Source of the DNA: Clostridiaceae bacterium
GTDB taxonomy: Bacteria; Bacillota; Clostridia; Lachnospirales; Lachnospiraceae
Direction of reading: 5' to 3'
DNA length: 64,000 nt
NCBI GenBank assembly: GCA_910575435.1
Contig: CAJTGI010000002.1
Location: forward strand, 248,001 to 312,000
Below the pieces are notes generated by a model. The model did no database searches and was not told the DNA's origin. It saw only the letters and a list, made by a program, of their open reading frames with translations. This document shows, one piece after another, positions 26,575 through 36,258 of the stretch. The stretch's first letter is position 1; each line of letters starts with the position of its first letter. The translations under genes were made by a program, and so were the position numbers.

Positions 26575-26687
26575 CGATAGAGAAAGATGCAGTATATGAG
26601 CCTCGGTCTGTCCTGGGAGGGATGGGGCGGGGCTCTTTGTAGATAAGGAACTGTATATTATGGGCAGTTCCTAAAATGGAGAGTGGA

Positions 26688-27386
26688 ATGCAGAAGACAA
26701 ATAAGATGATTGAGCTGCGGGAGGTGAGCGTCACCTACCCCGCCGGCACGGAGGCTTTGAAGCAAGTGGATATTTCTGTGGAGAAAGGGGAGTTTCTCTT
26801 TGTGGTGGGAAGCAGCGGCTCGGGAAAATCTACTTTGATCAAAACCCTTTTGGGCGAAGTGAAAACTTCTTCGGGAGGAATTTGCGTGGCAGGAGCCAAT
26901 CTAAGAAAGGTTAAGAGAAGGGAATTGCCTTTTTATAGAAGGCGTTTGGGAGTGGTGTTTCAAGAGTTCCGCCTTTTGGATGACCGGAATGTATTTGAGA
27001 ATGTGGCCTTGGCTCAGAGGGTAATAGGAGTGAGTCGTGAGCGTACTAAGAGAAATGTAATGTCCATGCTTGAGATGGTGAGCCTGGAGAAAAAGGCTAG
27101 GATGCACCCTAGGGAACTTTCCGGAGGGGAGAAGCAGAGGGTGGCCATTGCAAGGGCCATGGTGAATCGCCCTGAGATCTTGCTGGCAGACGAGCCTACG
27201 GGAAATTTGGACCCGAAAAATTCTTGGGAGATTATGGCGCTTTTGGAGGCCATGAACCAGTTGGGCACTACGGTGATTGTGGTGACTCACAACGACGAGA
27301 TTGTAAATCAGATGAAGAAGCGGGTAATTGTGCTAAATAAGGGACATGTGGTAAGGGATGAAAAGCAAGGAGGATATCAGCAGTGA
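26688..27386 (+). CDS. ftsE: Cell division ATP-binding protein FtsE
   Basis: A 232-residue ABC-type ATPase. Walker A GSSGSGKST is at 41-49, with Q-loop FQEFRLL, signature LSGGEKQR and Walker B ILLADEPTGNLDP. FtsE with FtsX controls peptidoglycan hydrolases at the division site. I use ATG 26688, which has GGAG 6 nt upstream, rather than ATG 26676. Its end overlaps ftsX by 4 bp. Confidence 0.93.
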   Translation: MQKTNKMIELREVSVTYPAGTEALKQVDISVEKGEFLFVVGSSGSGKSTLIKTLLGEVKTSSGGICVAGANLRKVKRRELPFYRRRLGVVFQEFRLLDDRNVFENVALAQRVIGVSRERTKRNVMSMLEMVSLEKKARMHPRELSGGEKQRVAIARAMVNRPEILLADEPTGNLDPKNSWEIMALLEAMNQLGTTVIVVTHNDEIVNQMKKRVIVLNKGHVVRDEKQGGYQQ

Positions 27387-28282
27387 GGACCTTTCGTTAT
27401 GGCTTTGTGCAGGGGATAAAAAGCATCTGGCAGAACCGTATGTTTTCTCTGGCGGCGATAGGCACCATGGTGACCTGTTTGTTTATGCTGGGACTTTTTT
27501 ATGCGTTGGTGGCTAACTTTCAAAATATGGTCTATCACGCAGAGAGTAGCGTGGGGCTGACGGTATTTTTTGACCAGGGAGTTGAGGAGGAGCAGATTGC
27601 CGCCATAGGGAAGAAGATTCGCGCCTGCAAGACGGTGGAGAAGGTGAAGTACATTTCGCCGGAAAAGGCTTGGGAGAATTTTCAGCAGGAGATGTATGGG
27701 GAGGAGGATCTGAAAGATACCTTCGGAAAGGACAATCCCTTGAAAGATTCGGCTTCCTTGGAGGTGTATCTGTCGGATGTGTCAAATCAGGAGAGCATCA
27801 CTCGGTTTATCCAAGAAATTGACGGTGTTCGGAAGGTAAATGGTTCCAGTGCTGTTGCCAATGGGCTGAGCAATTTCAATATGCTGGTGGCCTATGTGTC
27901 TGCCACGATTATCATTCTGCTGCTGCTGGTGTCTGCATTCCTGATTAGCACTACGGTGGCTATGGGAATCCGGGTGAGAAAGGATGAGATTTCTATCATG
28001 CAGTATATTGGCGCAACGGCTTCCTTCGTGCGCATGCCTTTCCTGGTGGAGGGAGTGATGATTGGCATTGTGGGGGCAGTGATTCCGCTGTTGCTTTTAT
28101 GGGTAATGTATGAGAGGATGATTCGTTTTCTTCTGACGCATTTTTCCGTACTTTCAGAGTGGCTTGCCTTTGTGAGTCCGGAAGAAATATTTCGCAGGCT
28201 GATTCCCCTTTCTCTGGGAGTGGGCATTGGCATTGGTTTTTTGGGTAGCGTTTTGTCCGTGAGGAAGCATTTGCAGCGATAG
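27383..28282 (+). CDS. ftsX: Cell division membrane protein FtsX
   Basis: A 299-residue membrane protein with one N-terminal membrane helix (about 22-43), an extracellular loop (about 45-170) and three C-terminal helices, the standard FtsX topology. It starts with GTG overlapping ftsE. The extracellular loop normally binds a coiled-coil hydrolase activator, and the next gene encodes such a protein. Confidence 0.92.
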   Translation: MRTFRYGFVQGIKSIWQNRMFSLAAIGTMVTCLFMLGLFYALVANFQNMVYHAESSVGLTVFFDQGVEEEQIAAIGKKIRACKTVEKVKYISPEKAWENFQQEMYGEEDLKDTFGKDNPLKDSASLEVYLSDVSNQESITRFIQEIDGVRKVNGSSAVANGLSNFNMLVAYVSATIIILLLLVSAFLISTTVAMGIRVRKDEISIMQYIGATASFVRMPFLVEGVMIGIVGAVIPLLLLWVMYERMIRFLLTHFSVLSEWLAFVSPEEIFRRLIPLSLGVGIGIGFLGSVLSVRKHLQR

Positions 28283-28375
28283 AGCATGGTAATTTTGCAA
28301 GAGCAAAGAAATTGTGCAAGGTACTTGGAGGCATCTGTTTGCTGTGTTGGCTTTGTGCCGAGAGAGGAAGGGCAT

Positions 28376-29722
28376 ATGAGAAAGAAAATTTTTGGAATCT
28401 TAGGATGGATTCTATGGCTGTCTGGGGCGGTTCTGATTGCCAGCGGCGGGGAGGGCTGTATGCTGGATTGTGTCAATCCGCCAAGTGTTCGGGCGGCGAA
28501 GTCTTCCAAAGATATTCAGAAAGAAATTGATGACCAGAATGAGAGGCAGCAGTCTGCGGAGGAGGAAAAGAGGCAGCTGGAGAAGGAGATTGCGGATATG
28601 GAGTCGGATAAAAAAGATGCCCTTTCCTATCTCAAAAGCCTGGATGATAAGCAGCAGGAGTTGTCGGAGAGGATGCAGGATAACAGGGAGGGCATCCAGA
28701 GTGCAAAGAAGAAGGTGAAGCAGCTGCGTCGTGAGAAAAAGAAGGCGGCGGCAGAGAAGAAAAAGCAGTATGATACCATGAAGAAGCGCATAAAATATAT
28801 GTATGAAAATGGGAGCGAGGGGTATCTGGAGTTGCTGGCTGGCTCCCGCAGCCTGTCAGAGTTGTTTAACCGGGCGGAGTATGTGACGAAGGTGAGCAGT
28901 TATGACAGGAACCTTCTGAGAGGATTTCAGAAACTGCAGCGACAGATACAGAAGGCAGAGGATGAAATACAGAAGAATCTGAAAACTCTGACGAATCGGC
29001 GGGAGAGCCTTCAGGTAGAAGAGTCTTCTATGAATCATCTGATGGCGAAGAAGGAGCAGGAGGTTAAGAGGGTTCAGAATTTATTGGACAATAAAAGTGA
29101 TGCTTTGAAGGATACGGAAGTTCTCCTGGCCAGCCAGGAGGAAGAACTGGAGAGGATGATGGCAGCCCAGAGGGCGGCGGCAGAGCGGGAGGAGGCGGCT
29201 AGGCAGGCCCAGGCGAAGAAGGAGAAGCAGGATAAAAGGGACAGCCAGAGCAAGTCGCCAGGCAAGAAAAACGATGGAGATCATAATGCGGCAACTTCTG
29301 CTCCAAATAGCCAAAGACCTGGATCTACAGGGGGCTATTGCTGGCCCTTGGCCGTTTCAGGAAGAATTTCCTCTTATTTTGGAAATCGTACCTCTCCCAC
29401 AGCGGGAGCCAGTTCTTATCACAAGGGAATTGATATTTCAGTTCCAGTGGGGACTGGGATATTGGCGGCAAAGGATGGTTTGGTTGTGACGGCCGCATAT
29501 TCTTCTACGGCTGGGAACTATGTAGCGATTTCTCATGGAGGTGGCATTTATACTTATTATATGCATTGCTCCAGCCTGAATGTGAGCGTGGGACAGCAGG
29601 TTGCCAAGGGGCAGAAGATTGCCCAGTCGGGAAATACGGGGATATCCACCGGTCCTCATTTGCATTTTGCGGTGTTTGCCGGGGGGAGTTATGTGAACCC
29701 GCTAAATTATGTATCCCAATAA
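28376..29722 (+). CDS. EnvC-like secreted coiled-coil LytM (M23) peptidase
   Basis: A 448-residue exported protein: signal peptide or anchor at residues 1-30, a long charged coiled coil (about 42-290), an Ala/Lys/Gln-rich linker, and a C-terminal M23/LytM domain (about 335-448). The zinc residues are visible in SSYHKGIDISVPVG (His, Asp) and GPHLHFAV (HxH), so this one looks catalytically complete, unlike E. coli EnvC. It directly follows ftsEX, and FtsEX-controlled wall cleavage during division is the likely role. Confidence 0.9.
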   Translation: MRKKIFGILGWILWLSGAVLIASGGEGCMLDCVNPPSVRAAKSSKDIQKEIDDQNERQQSAEEEKRQLEKEIADMESDKKDALSYLKSLDDKQQELSERMQDNREGIQSAKKKVKQLRREKKKAAAEKKKQYDTMKKRIKYMYENGSEGYLELLAGSRSLSELFNRAEYVTKVSSYDRNLLRGFQKLQRQIQKAEDEIQKNLKTLTNRRESLQVEESSMNHLMAKKEQEVKRVQNLLDNKSDALKDTEVLLASQEEELERMMAAQRAAAEREEAARQAQAKKEKQDKRDSQSKSPGKKNDGDHNAATSAPNSQRPGSTGGYCWPLAVSGRISSYFGNRTSPTAGASSYHKGIDISVPVGTGILAAKDGLVVTAAYSSTAGNYVAISHGGGIYTYYMHCSSLNVSVGQQVAKGQKIAQSGNTGISTGPHLHFAVFAGGSYVNPLNYVSQ

Positions 29723-29796
29723 TGAGTGATGAAGCCTATTAGACGAAAAGAATTAGTTTTGCTACCAATTTGGTAGAGAAAGGCAGATTAAAATGT

Positions 29797-29854
29797 GATA
29801 TAATAAATACTAGACTATTTATCTTGCAAGTTGCTTCGCAACTTGGGTTATGCC
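29797..29854 (-). repeat. Dispersed repeat, family C copy 2
   Basis: GATATAATAAATACTAGACT continuing to TTGCAAGTTGCTTCGCAACT and TGGGTTATGCC, the reverse complement of the repeat at 13758-13812. It lies after the M23 peptidase gene. Confidence 0.7.
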
Positions 29855-29890
29855 GGAAACCATGGCATGAATTATAATATAATGATAAGC

Positions 29891-30022
29891 GGACCGAGCA
29901 AGCTTGCTTGTGAGGGCGCAACAATATCATGAACGCAGTTCATGATATAATGATAAGGACCGAGCAAGCTTGCTTGTGAGGGCGCAACAATATCATGAAC
30001 GCAGTTCATGATATCATGATAA
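29891..30022 (+). repeat. Two tandem copies of a 66-bp palindrome-rich unit before ctpA
   Basis: The unit starts GGACCGAGCAAGCTTGCTTG, then GAGGGCGCAACA, then the perfect hairpin ATCATGAAC-GCA-GTTCATGAT, and ends TGATAA. The two copies (29891-29956 and 29957-30022) differ at one base. The second copy ends 28 bp before the ctpA start, so it lies in its leader. Confidence 0.85.
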
Positions 30023-30049
30023 AATGAATAGATGGGATTGGAGAGAGCA

Positions 30050-31264
30050 ATGGATAAGAAGTCGTTTACGAAGGGAATGTTGCTGGGCACTTCTGGAACC
30101 CTGCTGGTGGCAATGGTATTGGGTCTTGCCCTGGTGCTTACTGGGCGGGTGGGCGTTCCAGTATCCTCCCGGGTAGAAGGAAATCGGGACTTGCGCCAGA
30201 AGGTGGAGCGGAAGGCAAAGGAATTGGAGACCTATATTGACAGGTATTTTCTTGATCAGATTGATGGCGATCGGATGGCGGATTCCATTTATAAGGGAAT
30301 CATTGATGGACTGGGAGATACTTATGCGGCTTATTATAATAAGGAAGAGTTCAAGCAGATACAGGAGTCTACCAGTGGGATTTTCTGTGGCATTGGTGCT
30401 TATATCTCCGCAGATACCAAGACAGGAATCGTGAGCATCGTAAAACCTATGAAGAATAGTCCTGCCGAGAAGGCTGGGGTCGAAGCGGGGGATTTGATTT
30501 ATGCCGTGGATGGCAAAGAAGTGACGGGCATGGAGATCTCCAAAGTGCAGGCTCTGGTTAAGGGAGAGAAGGGCACGAAGGTGGAACTGACACTGATTCG
30601 GGATAACCGTCAGAAGAAGGTAAAAGTTACCAGGGATGAAATTCAGGAGGATACAGTGGCGTATCAGATGTTGCCCGGGAAGATTGGATATGTGCAGGTG
30701 ACCAGTTTTGAGCAGGTGACGCCAGAACAGTACAATCAAGCTATCAAAGCCTTGGAGAAGAAGGGGCAGAAGGGCATGATTATTGATTTGCGGGATAATG
30801 GCGGCGGACTGTTGGATGCGGCAGTATCTATGGCAGATCGTATTCTGCCCAAGGGATTAGTAGTGTACAGCAAGGATAAGGATGGAGAGAAGCAGGAATT
30901 TTTCGCGGAGGATCAGGATGAATTTAAAAAGCCCTTGGTCATTCTGGTGAACGAAAATTCTGCCAGTGCATCGGAGGTATTCTCTGGTGCCATTCAGGAT
31001 GAAAAGGCGGGGACTTTGGTTGGCACTCAGACATATGGAAAGGGCATCGTGCAGAGTATGTTTGATTTGGGAGATGGCACGGGACTAAAAATGACCACGG
31101 CGAAATATTATACCCCCAAGGGAAGGGATATACATGGCAAAGGCTTGACGCCTGATGTGAAGGCGGAGTTGACTGAGGAGATTAGCACCCTCTCTGACGG
31201 AAAGACGAAAGTAGACAGCCAGATGAAAGCCGCCCATGATTATCTGATGGAGCAGTGCAGGTAA
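30050..31264 (+). CDS. C-terminal processing peptidase, S41 family
   Basis: A 404-residue membrane-anchored serine protease (anchor about residues 8-31). A PDZ domain (about 110-200, with SPAEKAGVEAGDLIYAVDG) precedes the S41 domain with the nucleophile serine in NENSASASEVFSGA and the general-base lysine in GTQTYGKGIVQ. CtpA/CtpB-type proteases act on envelope proteins and often on wall hydrolases, which fits its place after the FtsEX-LytM cluster. ATG 30050 has GGAGAG upstream; ATG 30032 does not. Confidence 0.93.
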   Translation: MDKKSFTKGMLLGTSGTLLVAMVLGLALVLTGRVGVPVSSRVEGNRDLRQKVERKAKELETYIDRYFLDQIDGDRMADSIYKGIIDGLGDTYAAYYNKEEFKQIQESTSGIFCGIGAYISADTKTGIVSIVKPMKNSPAEKAGVEAGDLIYAVDGKEVTGMEISKVQALVKGEKGTKVELTLIRDNRQKKVKVTRDEIQEDTVAYQMLPGKIGYVQVTSFEQVTPEQYNQAIKALEKKGQKGMIIDLRDNGGGLLDAAVSMADRILPKGLVVYSKDKDGEKQEFFAEDQDEFKKPLVILVNENSASASEVFSGAIQDEKAGTLVGTQTYGKGIVQSMFDLGDGTGLKMTTAKYYTPKGRDIHGKGLTPDVKAELTEEISTLSDGKTKVDSQMKAAHDYLMEQCR

Positions 31265-31304
31265 TTATAACAGTTGTTAAGTTCTGTCATTTGGCATAAG
31301 ATGT

Positions 31305-31332
31305 TTGACATTTTGTAAATAAATAGTATAAT
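31305..31332 (+). promoter_or_regulatory. Promoter of the PepSY gene
   Basis: TTGACA at 31305-31310 and TATAAT at 31327-31332 with 16 bp between, 58 bp before the start codon. Confidence 0.75.
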
Positions 31333-31390
31333 AAAGTAGAATTAGATGTAGATAGTAACAATAGAGATACTTGATAAAGGAGGGTTTTCT

Positions 31391-32110
31391 ATGAAAAGAA
31401 AAATGATGTTGTCAATGTTGATGTTTTGTGCGGTTATGATTTTCCCTTCTGCTCAGGCTGATGCTAAGAAGATTTCCAGTTCTGGGGCTGCCTCCAGAAA
31501 AGCGCGTTCCCTGATTAAGGGCGGTACCGTGACAGAGGTAGACCGTGACAGGGAAGGATCAATGACGGTATATGAAGTAACCCTTGTGAAAGGAAAGAAA
31601 AAGTATGAGGTGAAGTACAATGCAACCAATGGGAAATTGATTTCCTATGAGTGGGAGCGGATTGGCTTCCGGCCATCCAGGGGGACATATGTGTCTAAGA
31701 AGAAGATTAAGAAGTTGGCGTTGAAGCAGGTGAAGAAGGCGAAAGTGAAAAAGTTATTTTTGGATGTTTCTGACGATGGAGACGATGAGTACGAAGTTGA
31801 CATGAAGAAGGGACAGAAAAAGTATACGCTGGATTTTGATGCCTTTAGCGGGAAATTGGTTTCTTACAAATGGAAACTGATTGTAAAAAAGAATAGTTCC
31901 TCCAATAAATTCATTGGAATCACCAAGGCTAAGGCGATTGCCAAGAAGAAGGTTCCTGCTGGCACGGTGTTTGAGAAAGTGGAATTGGATAAGGAACATG
32001 GGCGTTACGTCTATGAGGTTGAGATGCGAAAGGGGCATATGGAATATGAGATGACCATAGATGCCACTAGCGGGAAGATTTTGGAGTTTGAGAAGGATTA
32101 CGATGACTAA
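31391..32110 (+). CDS. Secreted protein with three PepSY repeats
   Basis: A 239-residue exported protein with a signal peptide (about residues 1-24, cleavage near AQADA). Three PepSY units follow, each with an acidic strand, a Y-E-V pattern and a G-K turn: VYEVTLVKGKKKYEVKYNAT, YEVDMKKGQKKYTLDFDA and YEVEMRKGHMEYEMTIDAT. PepSY domains are thought to inhibit peptidases or bind wall components. Own promoter; follows the S41 protease gene. Confidence 0.82.
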   Translation: MKRKMMLSMLMFCAVMIFPSAQADAKKISSSGAASRKARSLIKGGTVTEVDRDREGSMTVYEVTLVKGKKKYEVKYNATNGKLISYEWERIGFRPSRGTYVSKKKIKKLALKQVKKAKVKKLFLDVSDDGDDEYEVDMKKGQKKYTLDFDAFSGKLVSYKWKLIVKKNSSSNKFIGITKAKAIAKKKVPAGTVFEKVELDKEHGRYVYEVEMRKGHMEYEMTIDATSGKILEFEKDYDD

Positions 32111-32124
32111 GGGATTTGGGAAAT

Positions 32125-32170
32125 TGCCCTCAGGCTGTACAGAGGAATCTGTGCGGCTTGGGGGTATTTT
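32125..32170 (+). terminator. Intrinsic terminator of the PepSY gene
   Basis: GCCCTCAGGCTGTACAGAG pairs imperfectly with TCTGTGCGGCTTGGGGGT, followed by a T-rich stretch. The rest of 32171-32410 shows no gene. Confidence 0.7.
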
Positions 32171-32410
32171 TTTGTTAAGCCACTGAAGGAAGGTTTTTTG
32201 GTTGGGATGGAAGAGAAGGTTGCTATTTGATACAAACGTCTTTCGAGGTGACGTGGAAGGAATAGGCGTAAGCAAGTTGTGGAATATTACCATTTGTAGT
32301 GATATAGGCGTCAAGTGACGATTTATGTGTAATAAATAATGCTTTTGGTGATATAGCGAAAAGCAGCATGCCAGTCTGGCGTAAAATTATGGAAAGCAGG
32401 AGGAGAATAT

Positions 32411-34462
32411 ATGAGCAATCATTTGAAGGGGGAGAGCAGTCCTTATTTGCTGCAGCATGCGGAGAATCCAGTGGATTGGTATCCCTGGTGCCAGGAGGCG
32501 TTTGACAGGGCCGCACGGGAGGGGAAGCCTATTTTTCTTAGCATCGGGTATAGTACCTGTCACTGGTGCCATGTGATGGCCCGGGAGAGTTTTGAAGATT
32601 CGGAAATTGGGGAGATTTTAAATAGAAGTTATATTTGCATAAAGGTGGACAGGGAGGAACGCCCTGATATTGACAGTGTGTATATGGCAGTGTGCCAGGC
32701 TTTTACCGGACGGGGCGGATGGCCCATGAGCATTTTTATGACGGCGGACCAGAAGCCCTTCTTTGCGGGGACATATTATCCGCCTCATACCAGGCAGGGA
32801 ATGCTTGGGTTTTATGAACTTTTGCAGACAGTAGAAGGGCGGTGGAAGGATGATAGGGAAGCACTTTTTTCTACTGCGGATGAAATCTGCTCCGCACTGA
32901 ATCGGTCAGGGGATGTCGCTGGTGATGCGGAAGGGACAACGCTGAAAGGGAGTGGCGGAACGGGGCTGTCTTTGCAAGCATCATGGGAGGATGGGCAAAG
33001 CCAGCATTCCCTAAAACTGGTTGAGAGAGCGGTAGAGGCTTTTCGGAAGTCCTTTGATGCTGAATGGGGCGGATTTGGGGATGCTCCCAAATTTCCTTCT
33101 GCTCATAATCTCCTGTTTCTGATGGTTTACTGCAAATTGCAAGAGGGAGGAAGCGGCAAAGATATTGCAACCATCCTTGGCATGGTGGAAAAGACCTTAG
33201 ACGGCATGCGGCGGGGCGGGATATTCGACCAGATTGGCTATGGCTTTTCCCGATATTCCACGGATCGATATTTTCTTGCGCCACATTTTGAGAAGATGCT
33301 GTATGACAACGCATTGCTAATGATGGCTTACAGTGTAGCGTACCATGTGACGGGTAAGGATAAGTATCTTCATACGGCGGAGGAAACGGCTCAGTATCTA
33401 TTGCGGGAAATGACTGATGGGGAAGGTGGGTTCTTTTCGGCACAGGATGCAGACAGTGATGGGGAGGAGGGAAAATTTTACCTGTGGGAGGAAGAGGAAA
33501 TTTGCTCCGTATTGGGAGAAGAGAGAGGCAAGGCATTTTGCAAACATTATGATGTAAGCCGTCAGGGAAATTTTGCTGGAAAAAATATTCCAAATCTATT
33601 GAATGGAAATGATATCACGGATGATTTCCAGGAGGAGAGGGAGAAATTGTATTTGTACCGCAGAGAGCGGGAGCATCTTCATCTGGATGACAAAATACTA
33701 ACTTCTTGGAATGGTCTGGCAGTTTGCGGGATGGCCATGCTGTATCGTGTCAGCGGAAATGATCAGTATCTTATGGCGGCGGAAAATGCTATGCAATTTA
33801 TTGATAATAATTTGTCAGAGGGGTTGCAATTATTTGTGGGATGCCGCAATGAAAAGGCTTTTGTGAATGGTTTTCTGGAAGAGTACGCTTATTGCGTGGC
33901 GGCACTTCTTTTCTTATATGATGTAACTGCAAGGGAATCGTATCTTCGGCGGGCGATGGAACTGTGTCAGGAAGCAGAAGAGCAGTTTGCAGATGATAGA
34001 GGAGGGTATTATCTTTATGGATCTCAGAATGGCCGTTTGATTGCAAGGCTGAAGGAGACCTATGATGGAGCCATGCCCAGCGGGAATTCTGTTATGGCAT
34101 ACTGCTTGGTCAGGCTTGCTAAGATTACTGGGAAGAATAAGTATATTCAGCGGGCGGAGAGGCAGTTGGCCTGGATGTCTGGCATGGCAGAGGAATATCC
34201 GTCAGGGCATTGTCTTTTTCTGACAGCGATTCTTTTATGGATGGCGCCGGATGAGAAAATTACAGTGGTTTTGGAGGAAGGGGCCGGTGCAGGAAAAATC
34301 CTGAGAAATCTTTCTCTGTTTGCCCAAGTGCAAATATTAGAGCAGGAAACGGCCGAATACAAGCGTTTAGATGGAAAGACCACATTCTTTGTCTGCAGAG
34401 ACCATGTCTGTCTGCCACCAGACAATTGTATAAAAAGTCTAAGAAATATTAGTAATGTATAA
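32411..34462 (+). CDS. YyaL-like thioredoxin-fold / six-hairpin protein (DUF255)
   Basis: A 683-residue protein. Residues 1-165 are a thioredoxin-like domain with the Cys50-x2-Cys53 motif in [10 protein letters not shown], preceded by the family signature [17 protein letters not shown]. The rest is an (alpha/alpha)6 barrel like N-acylglucosamine epimerases, with [16 protein letters not shown]. It matches the YyaL/spermatogenesis-associated-20 family, whose biochemical role is not settled. Normal length. GGAGGAG precedes the start. Confidence 0.9.
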   Translation: MSNHLKGESSPYLLQHAENPVDWYPWCQEAFDRAAREGKPIFLSIGYSTCHWCHVMARESFEDSEIGEILNRSYICIKVDREERPDIDSVYMAVCQAFTGRGGWPMSIFMTADQKPFFAGTYYPPHTRQGMLGFYELLQTVEGRWKDDREALFSTADEICSALNRSGDVAGDAEGTTLKGSGGTGLSLQASWEDGQSQHSLKLVERAVEAFRKSFDAEWGGFGDAPKFPSAHNLLFLMVYCKLQEGGSGKDIATILGMVEKTLDGMRRGGIFDQIGYGFSRYSTDRYFLAPHFEKMLYDNALLMMAYSVAYHVTGKDKYLHTAEETAQYLLREMTDGEGGFFSAQDADSDGEEGKFYLWEEEEICSVLGEERGKAFCKHYDVSRQGNFAGKNIPNLLNGNDITDDFQEEREKLYLYRREREHLHLDDKILTSWNGLAVCGMAMLYRVSGNDQYLMAAENAMQFIDNNLSEGLQLFVGCRNEKAFVNGFLEEYAYCVAALLFLYDVTARESYLRRAMELCQEAEEQFADDRGGYYLYGSQNGRLIARLKETYDGAMPSGNSVMAYCLVRLAKITGKNKYIQRAERQLAWMSGMAEEYPSGHCLFLTAILLWMAPDEKITVVLEEGAGAGKILRNLSLFAQVQILEQETAEYKRLDGKTTFFVCRDHVCLPPDNCIKSLRNISNV

Positions 34463-34546
34463 ATTACTAATATTAATAATACTAATTTTATGTTGATTAT
34501 ATATAATTCCTGTGTTATATTAGACTTGTAGAATGGAGGTGGATAT

Positions 34547-35953
34547 ATGTTTGTTGGCAGGGAATGGGAAATAAATTGCCTCAATAAATTATATGCCTCT
34601 GATAAATTTGAGTTTGCAGTTATATATGGCCGCCGTCGCGTGGGAAAAACTGCACTCATTAATCAGTTTATTCAAGGCAAGAAAGCAATTTATTTTATGG
34701 GAGTGGAGAGTAATTCTAAGCAAAACTTAGAGAATTTTAGCAAAAACATTTTTGAATATGGCATAGGGATTCAGGCGGAGTCGGCGTTTCTTTCTTTTCA
34801 GGCTGCCTTGGAATGCGTGTTTGATATGGCAAGGGAGGAACGCTTGATTCTTGCCATTGATGAGTATCCCTATGTTGCCCAATCTTCCAAGAGCCTTGCC
34901 TCTGTCTTGCAGCTTTTAATTGACCAATATAAGGATACCTGCAAGTTAATGCTGATTCTGTGCGGTTCTTCTATGTCGTATATTGAGGAGCAGGTGCTGG
35001 CTTATAAAGCGCCTTTGTATGGCAGGCGGACGGCGCAGATGAAGGTTCTGCCTTTTGGGTTTGCAGATGTATGCCATTATTTTAAAAATTTTTCTAGCGA
35101 GGAGCAAGCGCTTGTTTATGGAATGGTGGGTGGTACGCCTCAGTATCTGCTTCAATTAGACGATCGCTTGAGCGTGGAGGAAAATATTAAGAATACTTTC
35201 TTAAATCCCTCTTCTTCTCTTTTTGAAGAGCCGGAGAATCTGCTGAAGCAGGAAGTGCGTGAACCGGCACTCTACAATGCAATCATCACGGCGATTGCCA
35301 CTGGTGCTTCCCGCATGGCAGAGATTTCAACAAAAGTTGGCGAGGATACCAGTGTCTGCACTGCATATTTGAAAAACTTAATGGCGCTGGGGCTGGTACG
35401 AAGAGAAACGCCATATGGTGAGAAGTCTTCCCGCAAGTCTCTCTATGTCATTGCAGATAATATGTTTCGGTTCTGGTATCGGTTTGTGCCAGAAAATAGT
35501 TCTGTGATAGCCCGCGGTGCTGCTGATTTGGCTTATAAGAGAATTGCGCCGCATTTATCAGATTATATGGGAAAAGTATTTGAGGAGATTTGCAAGCAAT
35601 ATCTTTGGCATTTGTTGCTTAGCGGGAAATCTCCGGTAGAGTTTGGCGGTCTTGGCCGCTGGTGGGGAACTGACATATCTACTCATAGCCAGACGGAAAT
35701 AGATATCATGGGAGAGCAGGACAAAAATGTTGCGTTGTTTGCCGAGTGCAAATGGACGAATGAGAAAGTGGATGTGGGCGTTTTGGAGACGCTGGCAAGG
35801 CGTAGTCGCATGTTCCAATATCAGAAGGCGCAGTTGGTATTGTTTGCAAAAAAAGGTTTCACAAAGGGATGCCAGGATGCGGCAGATGAGATGGGGAATG
35901 TAATGCTTGTAACATATGGGGAGATTTTGAGGGGCATGGATGCAGGAAAGTAA
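34547..35953 (+). CDS. Archaeal-type ATPase with DUF234 nuclease-like C-terminus
   Basis: A 468-residue ATPase. Walker A GRRRVGKT is at residues 28-35, Walker B is ILAIDEYPY near 102, followed by an arginine-finger region and a winged helix (about 250-310). The C-terminal DUF234 part has a PD-(D/E)XK-like pattern (SQTEIDIMGEQDKNVALFAECKW), suggesting nuclease activity. This family is common in archaea and sporadic in anaerobic bacteria, often on mobile DNA. More AT-rich at its start than its neighbours. No partner gene nearby. Confidence 0.85.
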   Translation: MFVGREWEINCLNKLYASDKFEFAVIYGRRRVGKTALINQFIQGKKAIYFMGVESNSKQNLENFSKNIFEYGIGIQAESAFLSFQAALECVFDMAREERLILAIDEYPYVAQSSKSLASVLQLLIDQYKDTCKLMLILCGSSMSYIEEQVLAYKAPLYGRRTAQMKVLPFGFADVCHYFKNFSSEEQALVYGMVGGTPQYLLQLDDRLSVEENIKNTFLNPSSSLFEEPENLLKQEVREPALYNAIITAIATGASRMAEISTKVGEDTSVCTAYLKNLMALGLVRRETPYGEKSSRKSLYVIADNMFRFWYRFVPENSSVIARGAADLAYKRIAPHLSDYMGKVFEEICKQYLWHLLLSGKSPVEFGGLGRWWGTDISTHSQTEIDIMGEQDKNVALFAECKWTNEKVDVGVLETLARRSRMFQYQKAQLVLFAKKGFTKGCQDAADEMGNVMLVTYGEILRGMDAGK

Positions 35954-36022
35954 GCGGGTAGATATCACTGATTTAATGTAATGTGTAGGCAGGGGGGATG
36001 CCTATTGCGCATATGGCTTCCC

Positions 36023-36051
36023 TTGACAAATCGTCCTGCTCATATTATGAT
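36023..36051 (+). promoter_or_regulatory. Promoter of the ileS leader transcript
   Basis: TTGACA at 36023-36028 and TATGAT at 36046-36051 with 17 bp between. Confidence 0.75.
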
Positions 36052-36057
36052 AATATG

Positions 36058-36166
36058 CGTATGTTTAATATGATGGCGAAGGCACGAGCCTTGGGAAAAA
36101 CGTGCATCAGATACAGATGGCATCACGAAGCTTCGGCTTTCGTCCTGATGGGGCGGAAGCCTTTTT
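36058..36166 (+). ncRNA. Structured leader RNA with intrinsic terminator upstream of ileS
   Basis: About 110 nt from the promoter to a terminator: GGCTTTCGTCC (36135-36145) pairs with GGGGCGGAAGCC (36150-36161), followed by TTTTT. An upstream hairpin GCACG...CGTGC (about 36082-36105) and a possible CATCAGAT/GCATCACG alternative pairing are seen. It lacks the T-box consensus. I cannot match it to a riboswitch class. It may be an attenuator for ileS or an independent small RNA. Confidence 0.55.
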
Positions 36167-36258
36167 GATAAGCAGTTGCTATTCATGGTTTTAGGGATGA
36201 TTGCAGGGGAGATGAATCATTGCAGATAGCGGCGGTAAATAGGAAAGGAAGGAAGAAC

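Noticed and set aside
29891-30022. CRISPR or tRNA-like structure
   Set aside because: Only two directly abutting copies, no spacer, and the fold does not match a tRNA.
36058-36166. T-box leader for ileS
   Set aside because: No TGGNACCGCG sequence or stem I motifs; only the terminator is shared with T-boxes.
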